A stretch of 64,000 bases of DNA from Xylanimonas ulmi (GTDB lineage Bacteria > Actinomycetota > Actinomycetes > Actinomycetales > Cellulomonadaceae): positions 2,976,001 through 3,040,000 of the forward strand of contig NZ_SGWX01000001.1 of assembly GCF_004216535.1 (NCBI RefSeq). Direction: 5' to 3'. The notes under the pieces are model-generated. The model was not told the DNA's origin. It saw only the letters and a program-made list of their open reading frames with translations, and did not search any database. Shown here one piece after another: positions 51,651 to 62,173 of this stretch; position 1 is the first letter of the stretch, and every line of letters begins with the position of its first letter. Position numbers and translations under genes: made by a program.

Positions 51651-53333
51651 TCAGCGCGGGTCGGGGGTGCGGCGTAGGAGGGTGCGGCGTTGGCGGGCGG
51701 GGTGGGTGGCGGCCTGCGCTGTCGCGGCCTCGGCCTCGGCGGCCACCGCCCGTTCGGCGGCTCGCGCCCGGGCGAGCGCCTCGGCGCGCACCTCCACGAT
51801 CCGCCCGTGCAGCGCTGCGTGGACGCGCTTGCGCACGTCACGGGCGATCTTCTCCAGGTCGTCCTCGTCGGGTTCGGCCGGGCGGCCCCGCTCGTCGACC
51901 TCGCCGTGCGCCGCCAACTCCTCGCGCAACCGGGCCACCGCCTCGTCGATCTCGGCCTGCGCGCGGCGCTCGGCCTCGTCGAGCAGCGCGACCACCGCGG
52001 CGTCCGCTGCGCGCCCCACCTGATGCTCGGCGAACTCGCGCGCCGCGTCGTCCACCAGCCCGCGCGCCTGCTCGACGACGGCGCGGGCCGTGGCAGGCGC
52101 GTGCGCCTTGAGCGCCTGCAGGTCGTAGAGCAGCACACCTTCGACGTCGGCGACGGCGGGGTCGACGTCGCGGTGCAAGGCCAGGTCGAGCACGACGAGC
52201 GGGCGCGGGGCCTCACCGTGTCGCGGGCGAGCGCCCTCGCCGGTGCGGGCCGCGGCGCGCTCGGCGGCGCGCACCCGGGCGCGGGCCACCGCCGCGGCGT
52301 CGAGCACGAACGAGAGCGAGGCCTCGGGCGCGGCCGGCGAGACCGCACCGGGCGCGTCCGCGCCGGCGAGACGACCCGTGTGGGGCAGGTCGGCGGGCAC
52401 GCCTCCCGGCCGCGCCTGGTCTGCGCGCGCGACGTCGGCGCGTGCCGCGTCGTGCGCCGCCTGGCCACCGCCCACCGCATGGCCTCCGCCCACCGCATGG
52501 CCTCCGCCCGCCCGACCGTCCGGGGCGCCGCCGTCACCGGGGCCACGACCCGTGCGGCCGCGAGCGCCCGAGACCGAGACCACCAGGTCCGCCTCCGCGA
52601 GCGCCTCGACCAGGGACTCCTCGTCGTCGCCCAGCGCGACGACGTCGTGCCCGTCGGCGAAGGCCTGCGCGCGGCCCGACTGGGAGTAGACGCGCACGTC
52701 GTCGGCCCCGCGACCGCGCAGCGCCGCGACGCTGGCGCCCGCGTAGGAGCCCGTGCCGATGAGCACGGTGCGCACCGCGCGCCACTCGGGCAGCCAGTCG
52801 GCGGCGAGGTCGAGGGCGAGCTTGACGATCGAGCGGCCCGTGGCGCCCAGTGACGTCGAGGCGCCCACACGCTTGGAGGTGCGCGACGCCGTCTGGAACA
52901 GCAGCTCAAGGGTCTTGGACGTGGTGCGCTCGTCGCGGGCGACCTCGAGCGCGCGCTTGACCTGCCCGGCGATCTCGCGCTCGCCGATGACCATCGAGTC
53001 GAGTCCCGAGGCGACCGTGAACAGGTGCTCGGGCACCTCGGAGCCGGTGCGCACGGTGAACGAGTCCGCGGCGAGCTGCGCCGTCACGCCCGACGCCTGC
53101 GCGACGAGCTCGGCGACGTGCTCGGTGGCGTGCCGCAGTGCGGGCCCGTTCATGGGCGCCTCGACGTCGAGGTAGACCTCGAAGCGGTTGCAGGTGGAGA
53201 CGACGACGGCGCCCTGGACGGGTCCGCAGGCGCCCACGACCGTTCGGCCCACCGACGAGGAGCCGGACGACAGACGCTCGAGTGCGTCGAGGTCCAGCTC
53301 GCGATGGCTGGCGGTCAGGGAGAGCAGTACCAC
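51651..53333 (-). CDS. hemA: Glutamyl-tRNA reductase with an 80-residue insertion
   Basis: This 560-residue protein (usual about 430) starts at GTG 53333. It reduces glutamyl-tRNA to glutamate-1-semialdehyde. The catalytic cysteine is in VVVSTCNRFEVY (residue 48), SGLDSMVIGEREIAGQVKRA is the substrate region, and VLIGTGSYAGASVAALRGRG the NADPH site. Between ADLVVSVSG (256) and the expected LSFVLD/LVVLDLALHRDVDP lies a low-complexity insertion (about 257-338) with three HAVGGG-like units. A C-terminal dimerization domain is followed by an Arg-rich tail. Divergent from hemE with 49 bases between starts. Confidence 0.93.
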   Translation of the reverse strand: MVLLSLTASHRELDLDALERLSSGSSSVGRTVVGACGPVQGAVVVSTCNRFEVYLDVEAPMNGPALRHATEHVAELVAQASGVTAQLAADSFTVRTGSEVPEHLFTVASGLDSMVIGEREIAGQVKRALEVARDERTTSKTLELLFQTASRTSKRVGASTSLGATGRSIVKLALDLAADWLPEWRAVRTVLIGTGSYAGASVAALRGRGADDVRVYSQSGRAQAFADGHDVVALGDDEESLVEALAEADLVVSVSGARGRTGRGPGDGGAPDGRAGGGHAVGGGHAVGGGQAAHDAARADVARADQARPGGVPADLPHTGRLAGADAPGAVSPAAPEASLSFVLDAAAVARARVRAAERAAARTGEGARPRHGEAPRPLVVLDLALHRDVDPAVADVEGVLLYDLQALKAHAPATARAVVEQARGLVDDAAREFAEHQVGRAADAAVVALLDEAERRAQAEIDEAVARLREELAAHGEVDERGRPAEPDEDDLEKIARDVRKRVHAALHGRIVEVRAEALARARAAERAVAAEAEAATAQAATHPARQRRTLLRRTPDPR

Positions 53334-53382
53334 AATCCCTGGACTTTATGCGCCTTGCGTACCCAAGGCAGAATCCTGGTTC

Positions 53383-54624
53383 GTGACCTCACACACTCCC
53401 GCCGTCACCTCGTCAGGCGCCTCCCGCGACGCCTCGACACTCACGGCGCCCCGCTCACTTGCGGCCAACCACCCACTCGTTGACGGCCGGACGACGGCGT
53501 CGCCGCTGGTCAGGGCGCTTCGAGGTGATCGTCCCGAGCGCCTTCCGGTGTGGTTCATGCGCCAGGCGGGACGCTCGCTGCCGGAGTACCGGAGCCTGCG
53601 CGAGGGCATCGGAATGCTCGACTCGTGTCTCAACCCGCCGATTGCGACCGAGATCACATTGCAACCCGTGCGGCGCCACGGGGTCGACGCGGCGATCTTC
53701 TTCTCGGACATCGTGGTGCCGCTGCGGCTCGCAGGCGTCGACGTCGACATCAAGCCGGGCGTCGGTCCCGTCATGGACCAGGCGTACCGCACCCCCGAGG
53801 ACGTCGCGCGACTGGTCGAGCGCACGCTCGACGACGACGCGCTCGCCCCGATCCGCGAGGCCGTGGCGCTGACCGTCGCCGAACTGGGCGGCACGCCGCT
53901 CATCGGGTTCGGCGGCGCCCCGTTCACGCTCGCCGCCTACCTGGTCGAGGGCCGCCCCTCGCGCGACCACCTCGCCGCGCGCACGCTCATGCACGCGGAC
54001 CCACAGACCTGGGACCGGCTGGTGGCCTGGACCGCGGACCTGACCGGCGCGTTCCTGCGGGCGCAGGTGCTCGCGGGGGCGTCGGCCGTGCAGCTCTTCG
54101 ACTCGTGGGCCGGGTCGCTGTCGCTGGCGGACTACCAGGCGCGCGTGGCGCCGTCGTCGGCGCGCGCGCTGTCAGCGGTCGCTGGCCTGCGGGCGGTCGC
54201 AAACGTGCCTGCGGGCGCGGACCTGTCGGCGGGCGGACCCGGCGACGGCGACGGCGACGGCACAGGCGACGGCGCGGGCGTCGGCGTGCCGGCCATCCAC
54301 TTCGGCACCGGCACCGGCCACCTGCTCGGCGCCATGCGCGACGTCCTGACCACGGCGGGCATCGCGGACCGGACGGTCGGGGTCGACTACCGCACGCCGC
54401 TCGATGAGGCGCTGGCGCTGGTGGGCGACGGCGTCAGCCTCCAGGGCAACATCGACCCCGCGCTGCTCGCCGCGCCGTGGGACGTGCTCGAGGCCCATGT
54501 GCGCGACGTCGTCGCCCGTGGCGCCCAGGCACCCGGGCACGTGGTCAACCTGGGGCACGGGGTGCCCCCCGAGACCGATCCCGCGGTGCTGACGCGCGTG
54601 GTCGAGACGGTGCACGCGCTGTGA
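53383..54624 (+). CDS. hemE: Uroporphyrinogen decarboxylase
   Basis: This 413-residue protein starts at GTG 53383. It decarboxylates uroporphyrinogen III to coproporphyrinogen III. Motifs: LPVWFMRQAGRSLPEYR (the signature, with Arg residues), DAAIFFSDIVVPLRLAGVDV, GFGGAPFTLAAYLVEG, LFDSWAGSLS and NLGHGVPPETDPAVL. It has an N-terminal extension and an insertion of Gly/Asp repeats (GDGDGDGTGDGAGVGV, about 285-300), making it 50 residues longer than usual. Its stop overlaps the hemY start (GTGA). Confidence 0.95.
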   Translation: MTSHTPAVTSSGASRDASTLTAPRSLAANHPLVDGRTTASPLVRALRGDRPERLPVWFMRQAGRSLPEYRSLREGIGMLDSCLNPPIATEITLQPVRRHGVDAAIFFSDIVVPLRLAGVDVDIKPGVGPVMDQAYRTPEDVARLVERTLDDDALAPIREAVALTVAELGGTPLIGFGGAPFTLAAYLVEGRPSRDHLAARTLMHADPQTWDRLVAWTADLTGAFLRAQVLAGASAVQLFDSWAGSLSLADYQARVAPSSARALSAVAGLRAVANVPAGADLSAGGPGDGDGDGTGDGAGVGVPAIHFGTGTGHLLGAMRDVLTTAGIADRTVGVDYRTPLDEALALVGDGVSLQGNIDPALLAAPWDVLEAHVRDVVARGAQAPGHVVNLGHGVPPETDPAVLTRVVETVHAL

Positions 54625-56114
54625 GCGGGGACGGGGTGGTTTCGACAGGCTCAACCACCGGAGGCGGGGAGCGGGTTGACGCCGTCGTCGTGGGCGGCGG
54701 GATCGGCGGGCTGACCGCCGCGCGCGCGCTCATGCGCCGCGGCCTGCGCGTCGTCGTCCTGGAGGCCGACGCGCTGCCGGGCGGGCCGGTGCGCGGCGGC
54801 CACTTCGCGACGCTGCCGCAGGTGCCCATCGACGTCGGCGTGGAGTCGTACGCGGCGCGCGGCGCGGCCGTGACCGCGCTGGCCGAGGAGCTCGGGCTCC
54901 AGGTCGTGACGCCTGCCGCGGCCCAGGCCTGGGGATATGCCGCGGGGCGCACGTTCCCACTGCCCAAGGCGGGCATCCTCGGCATCCCGTCGACGCCGTG
55001 GGCCGCCGACGTGCGCCAGGCGATCGGCTGGCCGGGCGTGCTGCGCGCGAGCCTCGACCGCGTGCTGCCCGCGGGCCGCGCGGACACGTCCTCGCTGGGC
55101 GCGCTGGTGCGCTCGCGCCTCGGCGCGCGGGTCGCCGACCGGCTCGTGACGCTCGTCGCGGCGGGCGTGCACTCGGCGACGCTCGACACGCTCGACGTCG
55201 ACGCCGTCGCGCCCGGACTGCTCGACGCCTTCCGCCGCGAGGGCTCGCTCTCGCGCGCGGTCGCCTCGCAGCGGCGCGCGGCGCCCGCCGGGTCGGCCGT
55301 GCGCGGCGTCGACGGCGGCGTCCACGCGATCATCGAGGCGATGGTCGGCGAGCTCAACGCCGACGCCGAGCGCTGGGACGCGCGCCCGTCGGCCGAGCTC
55401 GCGGCGGGCGCCGGGGTGCGCACCGGACGCCGTGTCGTGGCCGTCGAGCGCGAGGACGGCGCCGAGGGCGGCGCGTGGCGCGTGACGGCGTCGGGCGCCG
55501 AGGGGCCCGTCACGCTGCGCGCGCCGCGGCTCGTGGTCGCCACGCCGCAGATCGCCCCGCTGCTGACCCCCGTCGTCGGAGCCGAGGCGCCCACGCCGAC
55601 GCCAGGAGCGCCCATCGCGCTGGTCGCGCTGCTGATCGACGCGCCCGAGCTGGACGCCGCCCCCCGCGGCACGGGAATGCTCATCGCGCCCGACGCCGCC
55701 GGCTCGGGCGGATCGGCCGTGTCCGGGGTCGCGGCCAAGGCGTTCACACATGCGACCGCCAAGTGGCCGTGGCTCGCCGACCGGGTGCGCGCGGCCGCGG
55801 GGCCCGGCGCGCACGTGGTGCGGCTCAGCTACGGGCGCCTGGGCGACGGCGCCGTCGACCCCGACGTCGAGCGCGCGACGCACGACGCCTCGGCGCTGCT
55901 GGGCGTCCCGCTGGCCGGGCGGGTGCGCGATCACCTGGTGCAGCGCTGGGACGGCTCGCTGCCGCCGCCGACCCCCGCCTACCGGGCCGCGCTCGGCGGG
56001 TTCACCGACGCCGTCGGGCGCACCGACGGGCTCGCCGTCGTGGGGGGATGGATCGCGGGCACAGGGCTGGCGTCGATCGTGACGCACGCCCAGACGGCGG
56101 TCGCGGAGCTGTGA
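54621..56114 (+). CDS. hemY: Protoporphyrinogen/coproporphyrinogen oxidase (HemY type)
   Basis: This 497-residue FAD enzyme starts at GTG 54621, overlapping the hemE stop. The FAD site VDAVVVGGGIGGLTAARALM follows a short N-terminal segment encoded by a hairpin repeat ([10 protein letters not shown]). VGVESYAARGAAVTALAEEL, LVVATPQIAPLL, and AVVGGWIAGTGLASIVTHAQ match the family end, where FAD is bound. In actinobacteria this enzyme usually oxidises coproporphyrinogen III to coproporphyrin III, inferred from the phylum, not from sequence here. Confidence 0.93.
   Translation: MSGDGVVSTGSTTGGGERVDAVVVGGGIGGLTAARALMRRGLRVVVLEADALPGGPVRGGHFATLPQVPIDVGVESYAARGAAVTALAEELGLQVVTPAAAQAWGYAAGRTFPLPKAGILGIPSTPWAADVRQAIGWPGVLRASLDRVLPAGRADTSSLGALVRSRLGARVADRLVTLVAAGVHSATLDTLDVDAVAPGLLDAFRREGSLSRAVASQRRAAPAGSAVRGVDGGVHAIIEAMVGELNADAERWDARPSAELAAGAGVRTGRRVVAVEREDGAEGGAWRVTASGAEGPVTLRAPRLVVATPQIAPLLTPVVGAEAPTPTPGAPIALVALLIDAPELDAAPRGTGMLIAPDAAGSGGSAVSGVAAKAFTHATAKWPWLADRVRAAAGPGAHVVRLSYGRLGDGAVDPDVERATHDASALLGVPLAGRVRDHLVQRWDGSLPPPTPAYRAALGGFTDAVGRTDGLAVVGGWIAGTGLASIVTHAQTAVAEL
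54635..54659. repeat. VEPVET-type repeat at the start of hemY
   Basis: A full core copy with GGTGGTT/AACCACC arms, 14 bases after the hemY start codon and read in frame as VVSTGSTT. It forms a hairpin in the early message where it could affect translation. Confidence 0.9.
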
Positions 56115-56178
56115 GGGTGTGACGCATCGCGCCACCGGCGGTTTCCGTCCAGCCCGCGCGGCGCGCGAGACTGTGCGG

Positions 56179-57249
56179 GTGACCTCCCCCAGCGCCCCCC
56201 TCCGGCTCGGCACCCGCGGCAGCGCGCTCGCCACGACGCAGTCGGGGCTCGTCGCCCGGCGGATCGAGGCGCTGACGGGCCGCAGCGTCGAGCTGGTGCG
56301 GATCCGCACCGAGGGCGACGTGCGCACGGGCTCGCTCGCGAGCCTCGGCGGCACGGGCGTGTTCGTGACCGCGCTGCGCGAGGCCCTGCTCGACGGGCGT
56401 TGCGACGTCGCCGTCCACAGCCTCAAGGACCTGCCGACGGCTCCTGTCGACGGCCTGACGATCGTGACGCCCGAGCGTGAGGACCCACGCGACGCCCTGT
56501 GCGCGCGCGACGGGCTCACGCTCGAGACGCTGCCGCGCGGCGCGCGGGTCGGCACCGGCTCGCCGCGCCGGGCCGCGCAGCTGCGCGCCGCCCGCCCCGA
56601 CCTCGACGTCGTCGACATCCGCGGCAACGTCGACACGCGGCTGGCCCGCGCGCTCGGCCCCGACGCCGACCTCGACGCCGTCGTGCTCGCGTGCTCGGGC
56701 CTGGCGCGGCTCGGGCGCTCCGACGCCGTAACACAGGCGCTCGAGCCGGTCGTGGTGACGCCCGCGCCGGGGCAGGGGGCGCTCGCGGTCGAGGCGCGCA
56801 CCGCGGACCTGTCCGAGGGCGGGCCGCTCGCGGCGGCGTTCGCGGCGCTCGACCACCGCCCGACCCGGCTCGCCGTCATCGCCGAGCGCGCGCTGCTGGC
56901 CCGCCTGGAGGCGGGGTGCGCGGCGCCTGTCGGCGCGATCGCGCGCGTCGAGGACGACCAGCTCGCGCTCGGCGCCGTCGTCGCGCGGCTCGACGGCGGC
57001 GAGCGGCTCAAGCACCGGTCGGCCGCGGCGCTGACCGGCGATGACGCGCGTGACGACGACGCCGCCCGCACCCTCGGCGTGCGCGTCGCCGAGGCGCTGC
57101 TGGCCGACGGCGCCGAGCGCATCGCGCCGCTCGCGGGCTCGGGCGCCCGGGAGCCGGGCCGCGAGCCGGCCGCCCGCCCGGCGCCGGACCCGGCGCTCGC
57201 CGACCCGACGGCGTCGGGCGCCCCAGGGCAGGAGTCCGGTCGCCCGTGA
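56179..57249 (+). CDS. hemC: Porphobilinogen deaminase (hydroxymethylbilane synthase)
   Basis: This 356-residue protein starts at GTG 56179 (a GTG at 56119 is possible but adds a non-family N-terminus). It assembles four porphobilinogens. Motifs: LRLGTRGSALATTQSGLVAR, VHSLKDLPTAP, RVGTGSPRRAAQLRAARPD, DIRGNVDTRL, PAPGQGALAVE and LEAGCAAPVGA, whose Cys carries the dipyrromethane cofactor. A Pro/Ala-rich tail of about 40 residues is extra. It overlaps hemD by GTGA. Confidence 0.96.
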   Translation: MTSPSAPLRLGTRGSALATTQSGLVARRIEALTGRSVELVRIRTEGDVRTGSLASLGGTGVFVTALREALLDGRCDVAVHSLKDLPTAPVDGLTIVTPEREDPRDALCARDGLTLETLPRGARVGTGSPRRAAQLRAARPDLDVVDIRGNVDTRLARALGPDADLDAVVLACSGLARLGRSDAVTQALEPVVVTPAPGQGALAVEARTADLSEGGPLAAAFAALDHRPTRLAVIAERALLARLEAGCAAPVGAIARVEDDQLALGAVVARLDGGERLKHRSAAALTGDDARDDDAARTLGVRVAEALLADGAERIAPLAGSGAREPGREPAARPAPDPALADPTASGAPGQESGRP

Positions 57250-58222
57250 CACCTTCTGCGGAGCCGACGCCGCTCGCCGGGCGCACCGTGCTGGTGCCGC
57301 GCGCCCCCGAGCGGGCCGGGGCGCTCGCCGGGCTGCTGCGCGACCTCGGCGCCGAGGTGCTGGTCAGCCCCGTGACGACGACGGCGCCTCCCGCCGAGGC
57401 CGGCCTCGACGCCGCGGTGCGCGCGCTCGACGGCGTCGCCTGGGTGGCCGTGACCAGCGTCAACGGCGTCGAGGCGCTGACCGCCGCCGCGGACCGCGCC
57501 GGGATCGCGCTCGCGCGGGCCGCCACCCGTTGGGCCGCCGTCGGCCCCGCGACGGCGGCCGCTTTGCGGGGCGCGGGCGTCGAGGTCGCACTTGAGGCGG
57601 CGGGCACGGCGGCCGACCTCGCGGCGGCCTTCCCCCCACCGCCCGGCCCGGCCTCGCCGACGGGCCCAGCGCGCCCGCCGAGCCCGGCGTCGCCGTCCGG
57701 CCCGGCGTCGCCACCCGGCCCGGCGAGCGGGCGCGGCGAGCCCACAGAGTCCGAGCCCGCAGAGGCCGGGCCCGACTCGGCCCCACCCGTCTCGCACGAG
57801 CCCGCGCGCCAGGCCGCGACCCCGGACCGCCGCGTGCTGCTGCCGCTCGGCGACCTCGCGCGCACGACGCTGGCCGACGGGCTGCGCGCCCGCGGGTGGG
57901 ACGTGCGCGGCGTCGTCGCCTACCGCACCGTCCCCGCCGCGCTGCCGCACGACGTCGTCGCCGCGGCCCGCGCTCGGCGCCTCGACGCCGCCGTGGTGGC
58001 CGCGGGTTCGGCCGCGCGCGAGCTCGCGCGGCAGCTCGGAGGCGACGCCCCACCCGTCGTCGCGATCGGGCGCCCGTCCGCCGACGCCGCCCGCGCGGCA
58101 GGCCTGCGCGTCGCGGCGGTCGCCGCGGCGCCCACCGACGCGGCGCTCGCCGCCGCCGTCGTCACCGCACTTGCGGCCCCGGCACGACCCTGGGCCACCG
58201 CACCCGAGGAGGAGAACGCACT

Positions 58223-58226
<4 letters not shown>
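57246..58226 (+). CDS. hemD: Uroporphyrinogen-III synthase
   Basis: This 326-residue protein starts at GTG 57246. Family sequence is weak, as usual, but [38 protein letters not shown] and [19 protein letters not shown] show the first domain, and [41 protein letters not shown] and [16 protein letters not shown] the second. A Pro/Gly/Ser-rich insertion of about 65 residues (about 134-195) links the domains. It cyclises hydroxymethylbilane. Overlaps hemB by GTGA. Confidence 0.93.
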
Positions 58227-59332
<1,106 letters not shown>

Positions 59333-59336
59333 GCCT

Positions 59337-60698
59337 GTGAGCACGCCCGCCGCAACCCCCACCGAGTCCGGCGCCGTCGAGGCGAACCACGCCGCGTTCG
59401 TGCGCGCCCAGGCCGCCATCCCCGGCGGCGTCAACTCGCCCGTGCGCGCCTACGGCTCGGTGGGCGGCGACCCCCGCTTCCTGGCGCGCGCCGCCGGACC
59501 GTACGTGTACGACGTCGCCGGGCGCGAGTACGTCGACCTGGTCTGCTCGTGGGGTCCGGCGCTGCTGGGGCACGCGCACCCAGACGTGGTCGAGGCGGTG
59601 CGGTCCGCCGCGGCGCGCGGGCTGTCGTTCGGCGCCCCGACGGTGGCCGAGGTCGAACTGGCCGAGGAGATCCGCCGTCGGGTGCCCGCTGCCGAGCGCG
59701 TGCGCCTGGTCTCGACGGGCACCGAGGCGACCATGACGGCGATCCGGCTGGCGCGCGGCGTCACCGGCCGCCCCCTGATCGTGAAGTTCGCGGGCAACTA
59801 CCACGGGCACGTCGACGCGCTGTTGGCCGAGGCCGGCTCGGGCGTCGCCACGCTCGCGATGCCCGGCACGGCGGGCGTGACGGCGGCGGCCGCCGCCGAG
59901 ACGCTCGTGCTGCCCTACAACGACCTGGCCGCCGTCGAGCGGGCGTTCGCCGAGCGCGGCGCGCAGATCGCGGCCGTCATCGTCGAGGCCTCGGCCGCCA
60001 ACATGGGCGTGGTGCCGCCGCTGCCCGGCTTCAACGCGGGCCTGCGCCGCCTGACGGCCGCGCACGGCGCGCTGCTGATCCTCGACGAGGTGCTCACGGG
60101 CTTCCGCGTGGGTCCGTCGGGCTGGTGGGGGCTGGAGGGCCGGGCCGACGCGGGCGGGTACACGCCTGACCTGTTCACGTTCGGCAAGGTCGTGGGCGGC
60201 GGCATGCCGGTCGCGGCGCTCGGCGGCCCCGCCACGGTGATGTCGCAGCTCGCGCCCGAGGGGCCCGTCTACCAGGCGGGCACGCTGTCGGGGAACCCCG
60301 TCGCGGTCGCCGCGGGCCTGGCGACGCTGCGCCTGGCCGACGACGCCGTCTACGCGCGCGTCGACGCCGCGGCCCGGGCGCTGTCGGACGCCGTCGGCGC
60401 CGCGCTGGACGCGCAGGGTGTGGCGCACCGCGTGCAGCGCGCCGGGTCGCTGTTCAGTGTGTTCTTCGGACCCGCCGCCGCGGCCGACGGCGTGCGCGAC
60501 TACGCCGACGCCCAGGCGCAGGAGGCGTTCCGCTACCGCGCGTTCTTCCACGCGATGCTCGACGCGGGGGTCAACCTGCCGCCGTCGGTGTTCGAGGCGT
60601 GGTTCCTGTCGGCGGCGCACGACGACGACGCGCTGGGCCGCGTGGTCGACGCGCTGCCGGCGGCGGCTCGGGCGGCGGCCGCGGCGACCCCCGAGTGA
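59337..60698 (+). CDS. hemL: Glutamate-1-semialdehyde 2,1-aminomutase
   Basis: This 453-residue PLP enzyme starts at GTG 59337. It converts the HemA product to aminolevulinate. Motifs: [81 protein letters not shown], and the PLP lysine in [19 protein letters not shown]. Last gene of the hem operon, with four bases between it and hemB. An efficient terminator follows. Confidence 0.97.
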   Translation: MSTPAATPTESGAVEANHAAFVRAQAAIPGGVNSPVRAYGSVGGDPRFLARAAGPYVYDVAGREYVDLVCSWGPALLGHAHPDVVEAVRSAAARGLSFGAPTVAEVELAEEIRRRVPAAERVRLVSTGTEATMTAIRLARGVTGRPLIVKFAGNYHGHVDALLAEAGSGVATLAMPGTAGVTAAAAAETLVLPYNDLAAVERAFAERGAQIAAVIVEASAANMGVVPPLPGFNAGLRRLTAAHGALLILDEVLTGFRVGPSGWWGLEGRADAGGYTPDLFTFGKVVGGGMPVAALGGPATVMSQLAPEGPVYQAGTLSGNPVAVAAGLATLRLADDAVYARVDAAARALSDAVGAALDAQGVAHRVQRAGSLFSVFFGPAAAADGVRDYADAQAQEAFRYRAFFHAMLDAGVNLPPSVFEAWFLSAAHDDDALGRVVDALPAAARAAAAATPE

Positions 60699-60706
60699 TC
60701 GACTGA

Positions 60707-60749
60707 CCGGGTCGGTCGGCCCCTGCCGCGACAGGGCCGGCCGACCCGG
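60707..60749. terminator. Strong bidirectional terminator after hemL
   Basis: The arms are CCGGGTCGGTCGGCCCCTG (60707-60725) and CAGGGCCGGCCGACCCGG (60732-60749), 18-19 bases with one bulge and one G-U, loop 6. It lies between the convergent hemL and formaldehyde dehydrogenase genes. Confidence 0.8.
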
Positions 60750-60766
60750 CGAGCGCCGACGGCTCG

Positions 60767-61990
60767 TCAGGCCGCCGCGCCCAGGTAGCCGTTCGGGTCC
60801 AGGATGTACTTGCGGGCCGCTCCCTGGTCGAACTCGGCGTAACCCTGAGGCGCCTGGTCGAGCGGGATCGGCGTCGCGTTGACGGCCTTCGCGATCGCGA
60901 CCTTGTCATGCAGGATCGCCTGCATCAGGCCCCGGTGGTACTTCATCACCGGGCACTGCCCCGTGGTGAACGCGTGAGATTTGGCCCAACCCAGGCCGAG
61001 CCGCAGCGACAGCGATCCCACCTTGGCCTCCTGCGTCGCGGCGCCGGGGTCACCCGTGACGTACAGACCGGGGATGCCGAGCGCGCCTCCCGCGCGGGTC
61101 ACGGTCATGAGCCCGTTGAGCACCGTCGCGGGCATCTCTCGCGCCGCCTCGACGCCATGCCCGCGCGCCTCGAAGCCGACGGCGTCCACACCACAGTCGA
61201 CCTCGGGCACGCCGAGGAGCTGCTCCAGCTGGTCCTCGACCGGACCCGCCGAGACGTCGATGGTCTCGCAGCCGAACGAGCGCGCCTGCGCGAGCCGGTC
61301 CGCGTTGAGGTCGCCCACAACGACGACGGCCGCGCCGAGGAGCTGCGCGGACGCGGCAGCCGCCAGGCCCACCGGGCCCGCCCCGGCGACGTACACCGTC
61401 GAGCCGACGCCGACGCCCGCCGTCGTCGCTCCGTGGAAACCCGTGGGGAAGATGTCCGACAGCATCGTCAGGTCAAGGATCTTCTCCAGCGCTTGGTCCT
61501 TGTCGGGGAACGGCAGCAGGTTGAAGTCGGCGTAGGGCACCAACACGAACTCCGCCTGCCCGCCGACCCATCCGCCCATGTCGACGTACCCGTACGCCGA
61601 GCCGGGCCGGTCGGGGTTGACGTTGAGGCAGATTCCCGTCTGCCGCTCTTTGCAGTTGCGACACCGCCCGCACGCGATGTTGAACGGCACCGAGACGATG
61701 TCGCCCACCTTCACGAACTCGACGTCGGAGCCGGTCTCGACGACCTCGCCGGTGATCTCATGGCCGAGGATGAGTCCCTCGGGCGCGGTGGTGCGGCCGC
61801 GGACCATGTGCTGGTCGGAGCCGCAGATGTTGGTCGCGACGGTGCGCAGGATGGCTCCGTGCGGCACCTTGCGGCCGACGTTCGCCGGGTTGACCCCCGG
61901 CCCATCGGTGAGCTCGAAGGTTGGATAGTCGATGTCGACGACCTCGACGCGTCCCGGTCCCTGGTAGGCGACTGCTTTGTTGCCTGGCAT
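60767..61990 (-). CDS. fdhA: Glutathione-independent formaldehyde dehydrogenase
   Basis: This 407-residue zinc enzyme starts at ATG 61990, after AAGGAG. It matches Pseudomonas-type FDH, an NAD enzyme that holds its cofactor tightly. Catalytic zinc: ATNICGSDQHMVRGRT and LILGHEITGEV. Structural zinc: the four cysteines of CGRCRNCKERQTGIC. Diagnostic GSAYGYVDMGGWVGGQAEFV and the NAD site VYVAGAGPVGLAAAASAQLL. It oxidises formaldehyde to formate, or disproportionates aldehydes. The GAF-domain regulator upstream on the same strand may control it. Confidence 0.93.
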   Translation of the reverse strand: MPGNKAVAYQGPGRVEVVDIDYPTFELTDGPGVNPANVGRKVPHGAILRTVATNICGSDQHMVRGRTTAPEGLILGHEITGEVVETGSDVEFVKVGDIVSVPFNIACGRCRNCKERQTGICLNVNPDRPGSAYGYVDMGGWVGGQAEFVLVPYADFNLLPFPDKDQALEKILDLTMLSDIFPTGFHGATTAGVGVGSTVYVAGAGPVGLAAAASAQLLGAAVVVVGDLNADRLAQARSFGCETIDVSAGPVEDQLEQLLGVPEVDCGVDAVGFEARGHGVEAAREMPATVLNGLMTVTRAGGALGIPGLYVTGDPGAATQEAKVGSLSLRLGLGWAKSHAFTTGQCPVMKYHRGLMQAILHDKVAIAKAVNATPIPLDQAPQGYAEFDQGAARKYILDPNGYLGAAA

Positions 61991-62173
61991 GGGTGCTCCT
62001 TCGGTTGTCAGCCCTGACATGCGGCGCGCGACCGCGCGCCGACCCCGTGACGCCCGGCGAGGTCCGGCGCCGCCGGCTCGTCGGTGAACAGGAGGTACTC
62101 GCGACGCTAAGCGAGCGGGCGTAGCGCGGACGTAGCGCGCCCGACCCCGCCGGCCAGTCGCCCACCGGGACGC

